64,000 nucleotides of DNA. Source: Martelella lutilitoris (GTDB taxonomy: Bacteria; Pseudomonadota; Alphaproteobacteria; Rhizobiales; Rhizobiaceae). Shown in pieces: positions 42,558 to 50,362 of the stretch. Location of the stretch: the NCBI RefSeq assembly GCF_005924265.1, contig NZ_VCLB01000002.1, positions 310,001 through 374,000 of the forward strand, read 5' to 3'. Position 1 is the first letter of the stretch. Each line of letters begins with the position of its first letter. Both the position numbers and the translations under genes were made by a program. Below the pieces are notes generated by a model. The model did not search any database and had not been told where the DNA came from. It saw only the letters and a list, made by a program, of their open reading frames with translations.

Positions 42558-43877
42558 GTGGCAAGAGTAAGTGTGTTCGGCATTGGTTATACGGGAACCG
42601 TGTCTGCCGCCTGTCTGGCCGAACAGGGCCATGAGGTGATTGCCGTCGATATCGATCCGGCCAAGGTCCAGGCGATCAGCGAGGGCAAGAGCCCGATCGT
42701 CGAGGAAGGGCTTGCCGAACTCGTCGCCGCCAACCAGAAGGCGGGCAGGCTATCGGCAACCACGGATATTCTCGCCGCCGTCGCATCGAGCGACGTTTCG
42801 ATCGTCTGTGTGGGAACCCCGAGCGAGCCGAACGGCGCCATCGGCCTGTCGCAGGTCAAGGCGCTCTGCACGGCGATCGGCACGGCGATTGCCGAAAAGC
42901 CCGCGTTCCACAGCATCGTCATGCGCTCCACGCTGGTGCCGGGCACGATGGAAACCGTCTGCGTGCCGGAACTCGAGCGCGCCTCGGGGCTTGTCGCCGG
43001 AAAGACGTTCGGCGTCGGCTATTTTCCCGAGTTTCTCAGGGAGGGCTCGGCGATCAAGGATTATTTCGAGCCCTGCCTCGTCGTCTACGGTTCGATGGAC
43101 GAGAAGACGCAGGCCATGCTCGCCGGCTTCAATGCTTCCTTTGCGGTGGAGCATCACGCCGTCGACATGAAGACCGCCGAGATGATCAAATACACCAGCA
43201 ACAGCTGGCGCGCGGCCAAGATCACCTTCGCCAACGAGATCGGCAACATCGCCAAGAGCGTCGGCGTTGATGGCCAGACGGTGATGAAGATCCTCTGCTC
43301 CGACGACAAGATCTCGATGTCGCCCTATTTCCTGCGGCCGGGCTTCGCATTCGGCGGCTCCTGCCTGCCGAAGGATGTGCGGGCCCTGCGCTTCCTTGCC
43401 GATGAAAGGGGCGTCGGCGCGCCGCTTCTCGACGGCATCATGGCGGCGAACGAGAACCAGGTGGCCCGCGCCGAGGCTCTGGTCAGAAAGTTCGAGGGCA
43501 AGACCGTGGGCATGGTCGGGATCAGCTTCAAGCCGGCCACCGACGACCTGAGGGAAAGCCCGCTTGCCGCCCTTGCCAGGAGGCTGATTGACGCTGGCTA
43601 TACGGTCAGGATCTATGACCCCTTTGTGAAATCGGCCTTTGATGACAGAATGGCCGGCGCCGGCCGCGGCAATGACAAGGTCGAGAACCTCGCGGAAAAG
43701 CTCGTCGGGGATATGTCAGACCTGATAGCGCTGTCAGATATCGTCGTCGTCGGCCATCGCTATGAAGAGGCCGTCGCCCCGCTTTCCGCGATTTTGGGGC
43801 AGAAGCCGATGGTGGATCTGACGCGCGTCGAGCCAGGCAAGGTCTCGGGCCCGGCCTATGAAGGAATCTGCTGGTAG
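42558..43877 (+). CDS. algD: GDP-mannose 6-dehydrogenase AlgD
   Basis: 439 residues. Rossmann start RVSVFGIGYTGTVSAACLAEQGHEV, catalytic Cys269 in FGGSCLPKDVRAL, FVEKIKYT-type helix MIKYTSNSWRAAKITFANEIGN, and the C-terminal tripeptide region YEGICW that matches the AEGICW ending of Pseudomonas AlgD. It makes GDP-mannuronate in two NAD+-dependent oxidations, the committed alginate precursor. The start is GTG at 42558 with AGGGGG six bases upstream. It is first in a nine-gene operon, 8 bp before alg8. All visible active-site residues are intact. Confidence 0.93.
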   Translation: MARVSVFGIGYTGTVSAACLAEQGHEVIAVDIDPAKVQAISEGKSPIVEEGLAELVAANQKAGRLSATTDILAAVASSDVSIVCVGTPSEPNGAIGLSQVKALCTAIGTAIAEKPAFHSIVMRSTLVPGTMETVCVPELERASGLVAGKTFGVGYFPEFLREGSAIKDYFEPCLVVYGSMDEKTQAMLAGFNASFAVEHHAVDMKTAEMIKYTSNSWRAAKITFANEIGNIAKSVGVDGQTVMKILCSDDKISMSPYFLRPGFAFGGSCLPKDVRALRFLADERGVGAPLLDGIMAANENQVARAEALVRKFEGKTVGMVGISFKPATDDLRESPLAALARRLIDAGYTVRIYDPFVKSAFDDRMAGAGRGNDKVENLAEKLVGDMSDLIALSDIVVVGHRYEEAVAPLSAILGQKPMVDLTRVEPGKVSGPAYEGICW

Positions 43878-43885
43878 GAAAGACT

Positions 43886-45352
43886 GTGTATCATCTTCTG
43901 TACCTGCTTGTGTGTTTGAATATCGGGCTGTTCGCGGCGCCTGAAGTCGTGGGCCAGTCAACGGGGCTGGCGCTCACCATTGGCACGCTCGGCATCTGGC
44001 GCTATTCCTGGGCGATCATCAATTTCATCAGGGCGAAGATCTATCTCCACATTGTCTTTCCGCGCCGGCGCAAGGCCGCGGAGAAGCGCTACCGGGAGCA
44101 GAAGTGGCGCGCGCACGCCTTCTTCCTGGTCACCACCTACAAGATCGACCCGTCGATCACGGGGCCGGTCTACCGTTCGATCTTCGATGCGGCAGCGCGT
44201 TCGGAAGGGGGCGCGACGATCGTCTCCTCGGTCGTCGATGCGAGCGACGTCCGGCTGATCAAGGCGATCTTCGCCTTGTCCGATGCGAGCAGGTCCGGCC
44301 TTGTCAGCCTGAAGTTCGACCGGATCCCCGGCACCGGCAAGCGGGATGCGCTGGCCACATCGATGCGCACCATCGCGCGGCTCAATCCCGGCTGGCAGGA
44401 CGTCATCTTCCTGGTGGACGGCGACACTCGCGTGCCGCCGGACGTGGTGGCCCAGGCGGCCCCCTTCTTCACCGATCCGATCATGGGCGCGGTGACGACG
44501 GACGAGGTTTCGGAGGCCTCAGGCGGAAGGCTGTTCAAGGACTGGTTCGCGCTGCGCTTCTCCCAGCGGCAGATGATGATGTCCTCCATGGGCCTGAGCG
44601 AGCGCGTCCTGACGCTGACGGGGCGCATGTCCGCCTTTCGCGGCGATCTCGCCAGCGACCCGACCTTCATCGAAAGCGTCCAGCATGACTTCATCGACCA
44701 CTGGCGCTTCGGGCGCATCGATTTTCTGACCGGCGACGATAAGTCGACCTGGTACTGGCTTTTGCAACGCGGCTACAAGATGGGCTACCTGCCGGACGTC
44801 AAGACGGTTTCCGTCGAGACGCAACCGCGCGAGGGCTTCATCGATTCCGCCATCGTGCTGATGCGGCGCTGGTTCGGCAATACGCTGCGCACCAGCAACC
44901 GCGCGCTGGCGCTGCCGGCAAGCCGGATCGGCTATTTCACCTGGTGGTCGATCCTTGACCAGCGCATGTCGATGTGGACGTCGCTTGCCGGACCGTGCGG
45001 CATGCTGATCGCGACGGTGGTGTTCAATCCGTTCGTGCTGCTGTTCTATATTTCATGGGTGATGCTGTCGCGCTATGTCACATGCGCGTTGATCTCGACC
45101 TTTCGGGCGAGCCGCTTTCCCATCACCTATCCCTTCATGCTTTATTTCGGCCAGCTTGTGGGCGCCATGGTCAAGACCTATGTGCTCTTCCGGCTCGACC
45201 GGCAGAAATGGACCCGACAGACCGGAGCCGCCACGACCGATACCAAAAGAGGTATTCTGGCGTCCGATCGCTTTTCTTTTTATATGCATGCCCTTGCTGT
45301 AGGATGGCTTGTGCTGGGCATGGTTTGGCTCGTTGATATCTCGGGCGCTTAG
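43886..45352 (+). CDS. alg8: Alginate polymerase glycosyltransferase Alg8
   Basis: 488 residues: N-terminal and C-terminal membrane helices around a GT-A (GT2) domain. The nucleotide-metal motif D-G-D is at 178-180 (FLVDGDTRV), the acceptor/base region TGDDKSTW at 282-289, and the Q/RxxRW-like RRWFGN at 327-332. These follow Alg8 of Pseudomonas closely. It polymerises GDP-mannuronate and extrudes the chain across the inner membrane, with Alg44 as co-polymerase. The start is GTG at 43886, after AGGAAAG. Catalytic motifs are intact, in contrast to the downstream tailoring proteins. Confidence 0.92.
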   Translation: MYHLLYLLVCLNIGLFAAPEVVGQSTGLALTIGTLGIWRYSWAIINFIRAKIYLHIVFPRRRKAAEKRYREQKWRAHAFFLVTTYKIDPSITGPVYRSIFDAAARSEGGATIVSSVVDASDVRLIKAIFALSDASRSGLVSLKFDRIPGTGKRDALATSMRTIARLNPGWQDVIFLVDGDTRVPPDVVAQAAPFFTDPIMGAVTTDEVSEASGGRLFKDWFALRFSQRQMMMSSMGLSERVLTLTGRMSAFRGDLASDPTFIESVQHDFIDHWRFGRIDFLTGDDKSTWYWLLQRGYKMGYLPDVKTVSVETQPREGFIDSAIVLMRRWFGNTLRTSNRALALPASRIGYFTWWSILDQRMSMWTSLAGPCGMLIATVVFNPFVLLFYISWVMLSRYVTCALISTFRASRFPITYPFMLYFGQLVGAMVKTYVLFRLDRQKWTRQTGAATTDTKRGILASDRFSFYMHALAVGWLVLGMVWLVDISGA

Positions 45353-45362
45353 GAGCTTGGCA

Positions 45363-46559
45363 ATGTTTGAGGAAAACCGCACTGACGATGCCGGCAACGA
45401 GCAGGAGATCCGTCTCCCGCCCGACCTGCCCGACAACGGCCATGACAGCGACCATCCCTCGATCTGGATGCCGTTTTCGGTCTTCATCGACGGCCAGGAG
45501 TTGGAGGGCGTGGGCATATCGCTTGTTGCCGCCTATGTCGGCGGCTGGGGCGGCGCCGATCTTGCCGGTCGCGATCTGATCGCCCGTTTCAGCTTCCAGT
45601 TCGACGGCTATTCGATCGTATTGCCGATCGAGGTGCGCGCCGGTCTCGAGGACCGCCGCAGCGGCGCCTACAAGCTCGTGTTTCTCGATCCGACCGGCCC
45701 GCATCTTGCGCATCTGCGCTATATGATGAACGCCTATCTGGCGGGCGACCTCATTGAGATCAACGAAGTGCTGCGCATCCCGCCTGAATACAAGAAAAAG
45801 TCGAAAGTCCTGGAGCCGCCGAAGCCGCCGACCGTCAAAGAGCGGCTTCGCAAGGTCTTCGGCCTGCTCTGGGTCGGCGCGCTTACCGTGGCCCTCATTG
45901 CGCTGACTGTCTGGACGATCCACTACCATATCTTCGTGCACAAGGTGCCCGGGCTTGCGACCGTGACGCCCGCCGGCCTGCCGTTGACGGCGCCGGAGGC
46001 AGGGCAGATCGCCTATGTCGACAGCCAGGCGCCGGAGGGCGGCGTGGTGTTCTCGCTGCAATCGGCGCGCGGCGGCGTGCTGAATTTCTCCAACCCCTGC
46101 AATTGCGACATCATGCTGACGTCGAACGGAACCGTCGGAGCGACCGTGCTTCCGGGCACCCCGATCGCCTATGTGAAAACCGGCGACGCCGGCCCGACGA
46201 TCAAGGTGGTGATGCCGGACGATCTGTCGAAAATGTTGCTCTTCGGTGCCGAGGCGGAGGCCAGGTTGCCGGACGGACAGACGCTACCCTTGACGGTTGT
46301 CGACGTGAAGGCCGAAGAGGGCGGCTCCGGCTCGCGCAGCATCGTCAGCCTTTCGGCGCCGAGCGGCGCGCTGGGCGCGGGCGACATCGGCAAGACGGTG
46401 GCGCTTACCGTTACCAGCAAGCCCTACGCCAATCTGCTGACAAGGATCCGCGCCATGCTGCCTTTCTCGGGTCGGGCGCAATCGCTCTCGCAACGGGCCA
46501 ATGACTGGCCGCTGATCGGCAATGCCTTTGCCGGAACGGTCGAGGAGCACGGGCAATGA
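45363..46559 (+). CDS. alg44: Alg44-like co-polymerase with degenerate PilZ domain
   Basis: 398 residues: a cytosolic PilZ-position domain (about 30-130), one membrane helix (about 168-190, LWVGALTVALIALTVWTI), then a periplasmic membrane-fusion-like domain with the conserved P-C-N-C (PCDC in Pseudomonas). Pseudomonas Alg44 binds c-di-GMP through RxxxR and D-x-S-A-G-G. Here the first region reads PSIWMPFSVFIDGQ with no arginine pair, and the second reads GISLVAAYVGG with the Asp missing. It probably still bridges Alg8 to the periplasm but may not sense c-di-GMP. It starts at 45363 (AGGAG upstream) and overlaps the next gene by four bases. Confidence 0.85.
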   Translation: MFEENRTDDAGNEQEIRLPPDLPDNGHDSDHPSIWMPFSVFIDGQELEGVGISLVAAYVGGWGGADLAGRDLIARFSFQFDGYSIVLPIEVRAGLEDRRSGAYKLVFLDPTGPHLAHLRYMMNAYLAGDLIEINEVLRIPPEYKKKSKVLEPPKPPTVKERLRKVFGLLWVGALTVALIALTVWTIHYHIFVHKVPGLATVTPAGLPLTAPEAGQIAYVDSQAPEGGVVFSLQSARGGVLNFSNPCNCDIMLTSNGTVGATVLPGTPIAYVKTGDAGPTIKVVMPDDLSKMLLFGAEAEARLPDGQTLPLTVVDVKAEEGGSGSRSIVSLSAPSGALGAGDIGKTVALTVTSKPYANLLTRIRAMLPFSGRAQSLSQRANDWPLIGNAFAGTVEEHGQ

Positions 46560-47974
46560 GTGCGATCTATCCTCTCGTCATGTGCGGCGGCGTTGGCATG
46601 CGCCTCTGGCCGCTTTCGCGTCTCAACACGCCGAAGCAGTTTCACAGGATCGGCCCCGACAGTTCGCTCACCTTCTTCCAGGCGACGGTGGAGCGCCATA
46701 GCGGGGAAGGCTTTCATGCTCCCTATGTCAGCGTTGGCATGCGCTATGAGGATGTGGTGCGCGACCAGCTTGCGGCGATCGGCCGCTCGGGCGAGCTGAT
46801 GATCGAGCCGACCGCCAGGCGGACGGGGCCCGCCGTGCTGGCGAGCGCCATCGCGATCAATGAGCGCGATCCCGGCGCGCTGATGGCCGTGCTGCCGTCC
46901 GATCACCTGATCGAGGGGGATTTCAGCAGCGTGCTTTTGAAGATGCGCGCGCCTGCCGCCGACGGACGGATCGTGCTGTTCGGCATCGAGCCTGCCTATC
47001 CGGAGGTCGGCTATGGCTATATCGTCGACAGCGGACCGAGCACGCGCTATCCAGGCGCGCACGATGTTTCCCATTTCATCGAGAAGCCGGCGCGACCGTT
47101 GGCCGAAAGGCTGATTGCCGGGGGCCATGCCTACTGGGCTTCGGGCGTCAGCCTGTTTCGCGCCGATGTGTTGATGGCGGAATATCAGCGGCTCGATCCG
47201 GAGACCTTCGCGGCGGTCAGCGAGGCGGTCCGCAATGCCGGCCGCAAGCCCGGCCGCACCGAGCTTTGCGACACACACTTCCGCCGCGCCCATGGTGAAG
47301 CGACCGAAAGTGTGGTGTTCGAACACAGCGACAAGGTGCTTCTGGCGCCTGCCGCCATTTCCTGGAGCGACGTCGGAAGCTGGCGATCGCTCTACGAGAT
47401 CGGCGACAAGGACGGGGACGGCAATGTGCTTTCCGGCCATGTCGTGCCTGTCGATACCAGCAATTCCTATGTGCGGGCGTCCTCCGGGCGTCTGGTCGCG
47501 ACCGTCGGCGTCGACAATCTCGCCATCGTCGATACCGAGGATGCTCTGCTCGTGACCTCGCTGGATCGCACCCAGGACGTGCGTATGGTGCTTGAAGCGC
47601 TGAAGTCGCGTGGGACCGCGGCCGGTGAAGTGGCTGAGCCGCTTGAACGGCCGGTTCGCTCCGGCGAAGGCTACGGCGTCTACGCGCTCGACATTCGCCC
47701 CGGCGAAGCCGTTTCTCTCGCCCCGCTCAAGGACGAACATCGCGTGCTGACGGTCTGTGCCGGGGCCGTTGAACTGGAGGGCGGCAGCGAGATCGGCCGG
47801 AAATGGCCGGGCGAGACCGTCAGGGTTGCTGCGGGCAGCGCCTGCCGGCTGCGAAACGGCGGCGGGGAGCCGGCCCGGCTGGTCGAGGTGCGCCACGCGG
47901 TCACGCCGGTCGTACCACTCGGCCTTCCGGTTCAGGCGCGCCCGCGCATGGTCTCGGGCGGAGAGGCAAAATGA
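46556..47974 (+). CDS. algA: Mannose-1-phosphate guanylyltransferase (AlgA-like) with degenerate isomerase domain
   Basis: 472 residues, the length of bifunctional AlgA/ManC. The nucleotidyltransferase half is intact: CGGVGMRLWPLSRLNTPKQF (10-29), VLPSDHLI (about 118), FIEKP, and SDVGSWRSLYE. The C-terminal cupin that carries phosphomannose isomerase activity lacks the metal motif Q-x-H-x-H-R-x-E-x-W; its place reads VSLAPLKDEHRVLTVCAGAVEL. So it likely makes GDP-mannose from Man-1-P but cannot isomerise Fru-6-P, which would need a separate enzyme. It overlaps alg44 and the algG-like gene by four bases each. Confidence 0.85.
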   Translation: MSAIYPLVMCGGVGMRLWPLSRLNTPKQFHRIGPDSSLTFFQATVERHSGEGFHAPYVSVGMRYEDVVRDQLAAIGRSGELMIEPTARRTGPAVLASAIAINERDPGALMAVLPSDHLIEGDFSSVLLKMRAPAADGRIVLFGIEPAYPEVGYGYIVDSGPSTRYPGAHDVSHFIEKPARPLAERLIAGGHAYWASGVSLFRADVLMAEYQRLDPETFAAVSEAVRNAGRKPGRTELCDTHFRRAHGEATESVVFEHSDKVLLAPAAISWSDVGSWRSLYEIGDKDGDGNVLSGHVVPVDTSNSYVRASSGRLVATVGVDNLAIVDTEDALLVTSLDRTQDVRMVLEALKSRGTAAGEVAEPLERPVRSGEGYGVYALDIRPGEAVSLAPLKDEHRVLTVCAGAVELEGGSEIGRKWPGETVRVAAGSACRLRNGGGEPARLVEVRHAVTPVVPLGLPVQARPRMVSGGEAK

Positions 47975-49563
47975 GCGTGGTCGGCGGCCTTTGGAAGCGC
48001 AGCGTCCTGGCGCTGCTGCTGGTGCCGGCGCTTGTCGGCGCCGCAAAGGCCTTCGACCGCGAAGGCATCGAGACTATCAACCGCAACTATACCGCAATGA
48101 TGGCGGCGCTGGAGGCCGATCCGGCGGACGGCGTTGACGCGCCGCTTGATGCCGCCTATCGGCTGCTGAACCACGGAGAGGACCGTCCCAAAGCGAACGA
48201 ATCCGGCCCGGCGGGCTCGGACGCTGCGCCAACGGGCAGCACAAGACAGGGTGTGGTCGGAAAGGCGCTTGTCGCGCCGATCCTGCAGCAGGTCGCGCTC
48301 GAGGTCGGCAGCGCGGGGCACCGCGAACTGATGGAGGCGGCCGCGCCGTCGGGCGGCGAGGTGCTGGTGGTCAAAGCCGGGTCGCTGACACTCTCTGCCT
48401 TGCCCGATGCGCTCGAAAACAGCGGCTGGCAGGATTTTCTTATCGGCTCAGACGGAAACTACAGCCTCAATATTCCGCTGGTGATCATGGAAGACGGAAC
48501 GCTCGTGATCCAACCCGGCGACAGGCTGGAATTGTCCGCCGACCGGGGCGCGTTTATCCTCAATCTCGGGGCTCTGACGGTGACCGACGCGACCGTCTCG
48601 GGCTCCGACGCGCAGCCGAGAGTTCCGGACTTCCACCCCTTCATCCTGACCGCGCGCGGCGGCCGCGCGATCATCACGGGGAGCCGGTTTTCAAATCTCG
48701 GTTTCGACACGCGGCCGCTGATGAGCGGCCTTGCTTTCGGCTCCAGCCCGTTTGCCTCGCTCAAGAGCCGGGGCACGGTCAGCGACACGGTTTTCGACAA
48801 CGTCCGCTCGGTTGAAGTCACCGGCATCGAGGATTTCGTCTTTTCCCGCAACCGCATCCAGAAAGCCCGCGGGATCGGGCTCAGGCTGGAAAATCTGCAG
48901 GGCGGCGCAATCCGCGATAATGTGATTGTCAAGAGCGGCATGCATGGCATGCTGGCAATCGGAAGCACCGGCCTTGAGCTTTGGGGCAATATCTCCGCGG
49001 AGAATGCGGGGCGCGGTTTTTTCGCGCGCGACGGCGTGGGCCATCTCGTCGTCGCCGACAATGTCTTCGTCGCCAATCAGGATGAGGGGGTTGCGGTTGC
49101 CGGCGGGTCCTGTGTCGATATCCGCGGCAACGCCGTGCTGCGCAACCGCCGGGACGGCATTGCCGTTTCGCAAAGCCTTGGCGTCCGTCTTGCCGGCAAT
49201 CTCCTGGTGCGCAATCAGGGGGCGGGCATCGCCATCAATGACAGTATCTCGCCGGCAGACAGCGTCGAGATCACGCAGAACCGGTTCATTGCCAACAATA
49301 TCGGCATCACGGCCGAACGTTTCTCCGCGATCCGGCTGAGCGGCAACAATCTCTCCGACCAACTCCCGCTCCTTTTCGGCGGCGCGCTTCAATACGATAC
49401 GCCGCGCTATCTCGGTTGGGCCCGCGCGCATGAGGATGATCCGGACGCCGTCTTCGAGATCTCGTCGGCGCGCGGCGGATCGCCGCTGATCTTCCAGGGC
49501 GACAGCAACGGCATGTTCCGCCTGTCCGACATGACCGGCTGCCATTTCGAGGAGCTGAAGTGA
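47971..49563 (+). CDS. algG: AlgG-like right-handed beta-helix protein lacking the epimerase DPHD motif
   Basis: 530 residues: signal peptide (VLALLLVPALVGAAKA), a ~140-residue helical/linker region with low complexity around 70-95, then a parallel beta-helix (about 160-465) built of repeated N-x-(V/I)-x-x-N and G-I-x-(V/L) coils (DNVFVANQDEGVAVAGG, GNAVLRNRRDGIAVSQS). This matches AlgG, the mannuronan C5-epimerase. The AlgG catalytic D-P-H-D should follow a Y-G-(I/F) turn; the aligned stretch here is RGIGLRLENLQ (300-310) and no DPHD occurs anywhere. It may protect or guide the polymer without epimerising it. Confidence 0.75.
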   Translation: MSVVGGLWKRSVLALLLVPALVGAAKAFDREGIETINRNYTAMMAALEADPADGVDAPLDAAYRLLNHGEDRPKANESGPAGSDAAPTGSTRQGVVGKALVAPILQQVALEVGSAGHRELMEAAAPSGGEVLVVKAGSLTLSALPDALENSGWQDFLIGSDGNYSLNIPLVIMEDGTLVIQPGDRLELSADRGAFILNLGALTVTDATVSGSDAQPRVPDFHPFILTARGGRAIITGSRFSNLGFDTRPLMSGLAFGSSPFASLKSRGTVSDTVFDNVRSVEVTGIEDFVFSRNRIQKARGIGLRLENLQGGAIRDNVIVKSGMHGMLAIGSTGLELWGNISAENAGRGFFARDGVGHLVVADNVFVANQDEGVAVAGGSCVDIRGNAVLRNRRDGIAVSQSLGVRLAGNLLVRNQGAGIAINDSISPADSVEITQNRFIANNIGITAERFSAIRLSGNNLSDQLPLLFGGALQYDTPRYLGWARAHEDDPDAVFEISSARGGSPLIFQGDSNGMFRLSDMTGCHFEELK

Positions 49564-49564
49564 A

Positions 49565-50362
49565 ATGGCGAGGCGTCGCACAAGCATCGGCCATTCGGCC
49601 GCCGTTCTGCTTTTTCTGCTCTTCATGAGCACGACACTTGCGGTTCCCCCGCCGGCGCAGGCGGGAATGTCGCTTCCGGCGTTCGCCTCAGCGCGTTTGT
49701 CGGAGCGGGAACTGCATGTCTTGCGGGTTGACTCGCGTTATGACCGGCAGCCGGGCCTCAAGGCGATCCGCGACAAGCTCGTCAATGACCAGCCGGTGAC
49801 CACGGCGGAACTGCGGGTTCTGGCCAATGCCGGAGACGGGCTTGCCGCCTATGCGCTGGCGGAGCGCTACATCGACAGCGACCGGCCGGAACTGAGAGCG
49901 GATGCGGCGTTCTATTACGCAGTGGCGGTTGCCCGGGGACGCAGCTATGCGATCAATCCGCTTGTCGAAATCCTGAACGACGGGCAGACCGTCATTCCGC
50001 AGGCGCGTCTCGATAATATTGAAAGGGCGCTGTTGCTGCAGGCAAGCCAGGGCGACAGGGACGCGGTTGATGTCCTGTCGAAATTCTATCTCCAGGGCCG
50101 GCCTTTCGGCTACCGCCCCGACATGGCCGAAGCGTTGATGAAGGCCGGCGCTTCAGCCTCCAGAGACAGCCAACTGGCCCTGCGGACGGCGCTCTGGCTT
50201 GCTTCAAAGGAGCCCAACGATCCGGCGGAGATCATGGAAATCCGGCGATTTCTTGCGATCGCGCTTGAAAGCCCGGATCTGAGCGTGCGTACGGCTGCCG
50301 AAAATCTGATGCGTTCCTATCCGGACCCGGGGACGGCCATAGTGGAGGACGACGATGAATAA
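49565..50362 (+). CDS. Secreted Sel1/TPR-like repeat protein
   Basis: 265 residues with a signal peptide (AAVLLFLLFMSTTLAV, cleavage near AQA) and helical repeats of Sel1 type: LRVLANAGDGLAAYALAERYIDSD (about 82-105), LLLQASQGDRDAVDVLSKFYLQGRPFGY (about 156-183), and a third at about 188-215. The C-terminus is acidic (EDDDE). It starts one base after the algG-like stop and overlaps the next gene by eight bases, so it belongs to the operon. Pseudomonas alginate operons carry only one such scaffold (AlgK); this is an additional one, probably part of the periplasmic complex. Confidence 0.8.
   Translation: MARRRTSIGHSAAVLLFLLFMSTTLAVPPPAQAGMSLPAFASARLSERELHVLRVDSRYDRQPGLKAIRDKLVNDQPVTTAELRVLANAGDGLAAYALAERYIDSDRPELRADAAFYYAVAVARGRSYAINPLVEILNDGQTVIPQARLDNIERALLLQASQGDRDAVDVLSKFYLQGRPFGYRPDMAEALMKAGASASRDSQLALRTALWLASKEPNDPAEIMEIRRFLAIALESPDLSVRTAAENLMRSYPDPGTAIVEDDDE

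Noticed and set aside
46424-48046. 540-codon minus-strand frame opposite the AlgA-like gene
   Set aside because: The composition is typical of the complement of a GC-rich gene, and it crosses three coupled plus-strand genes.
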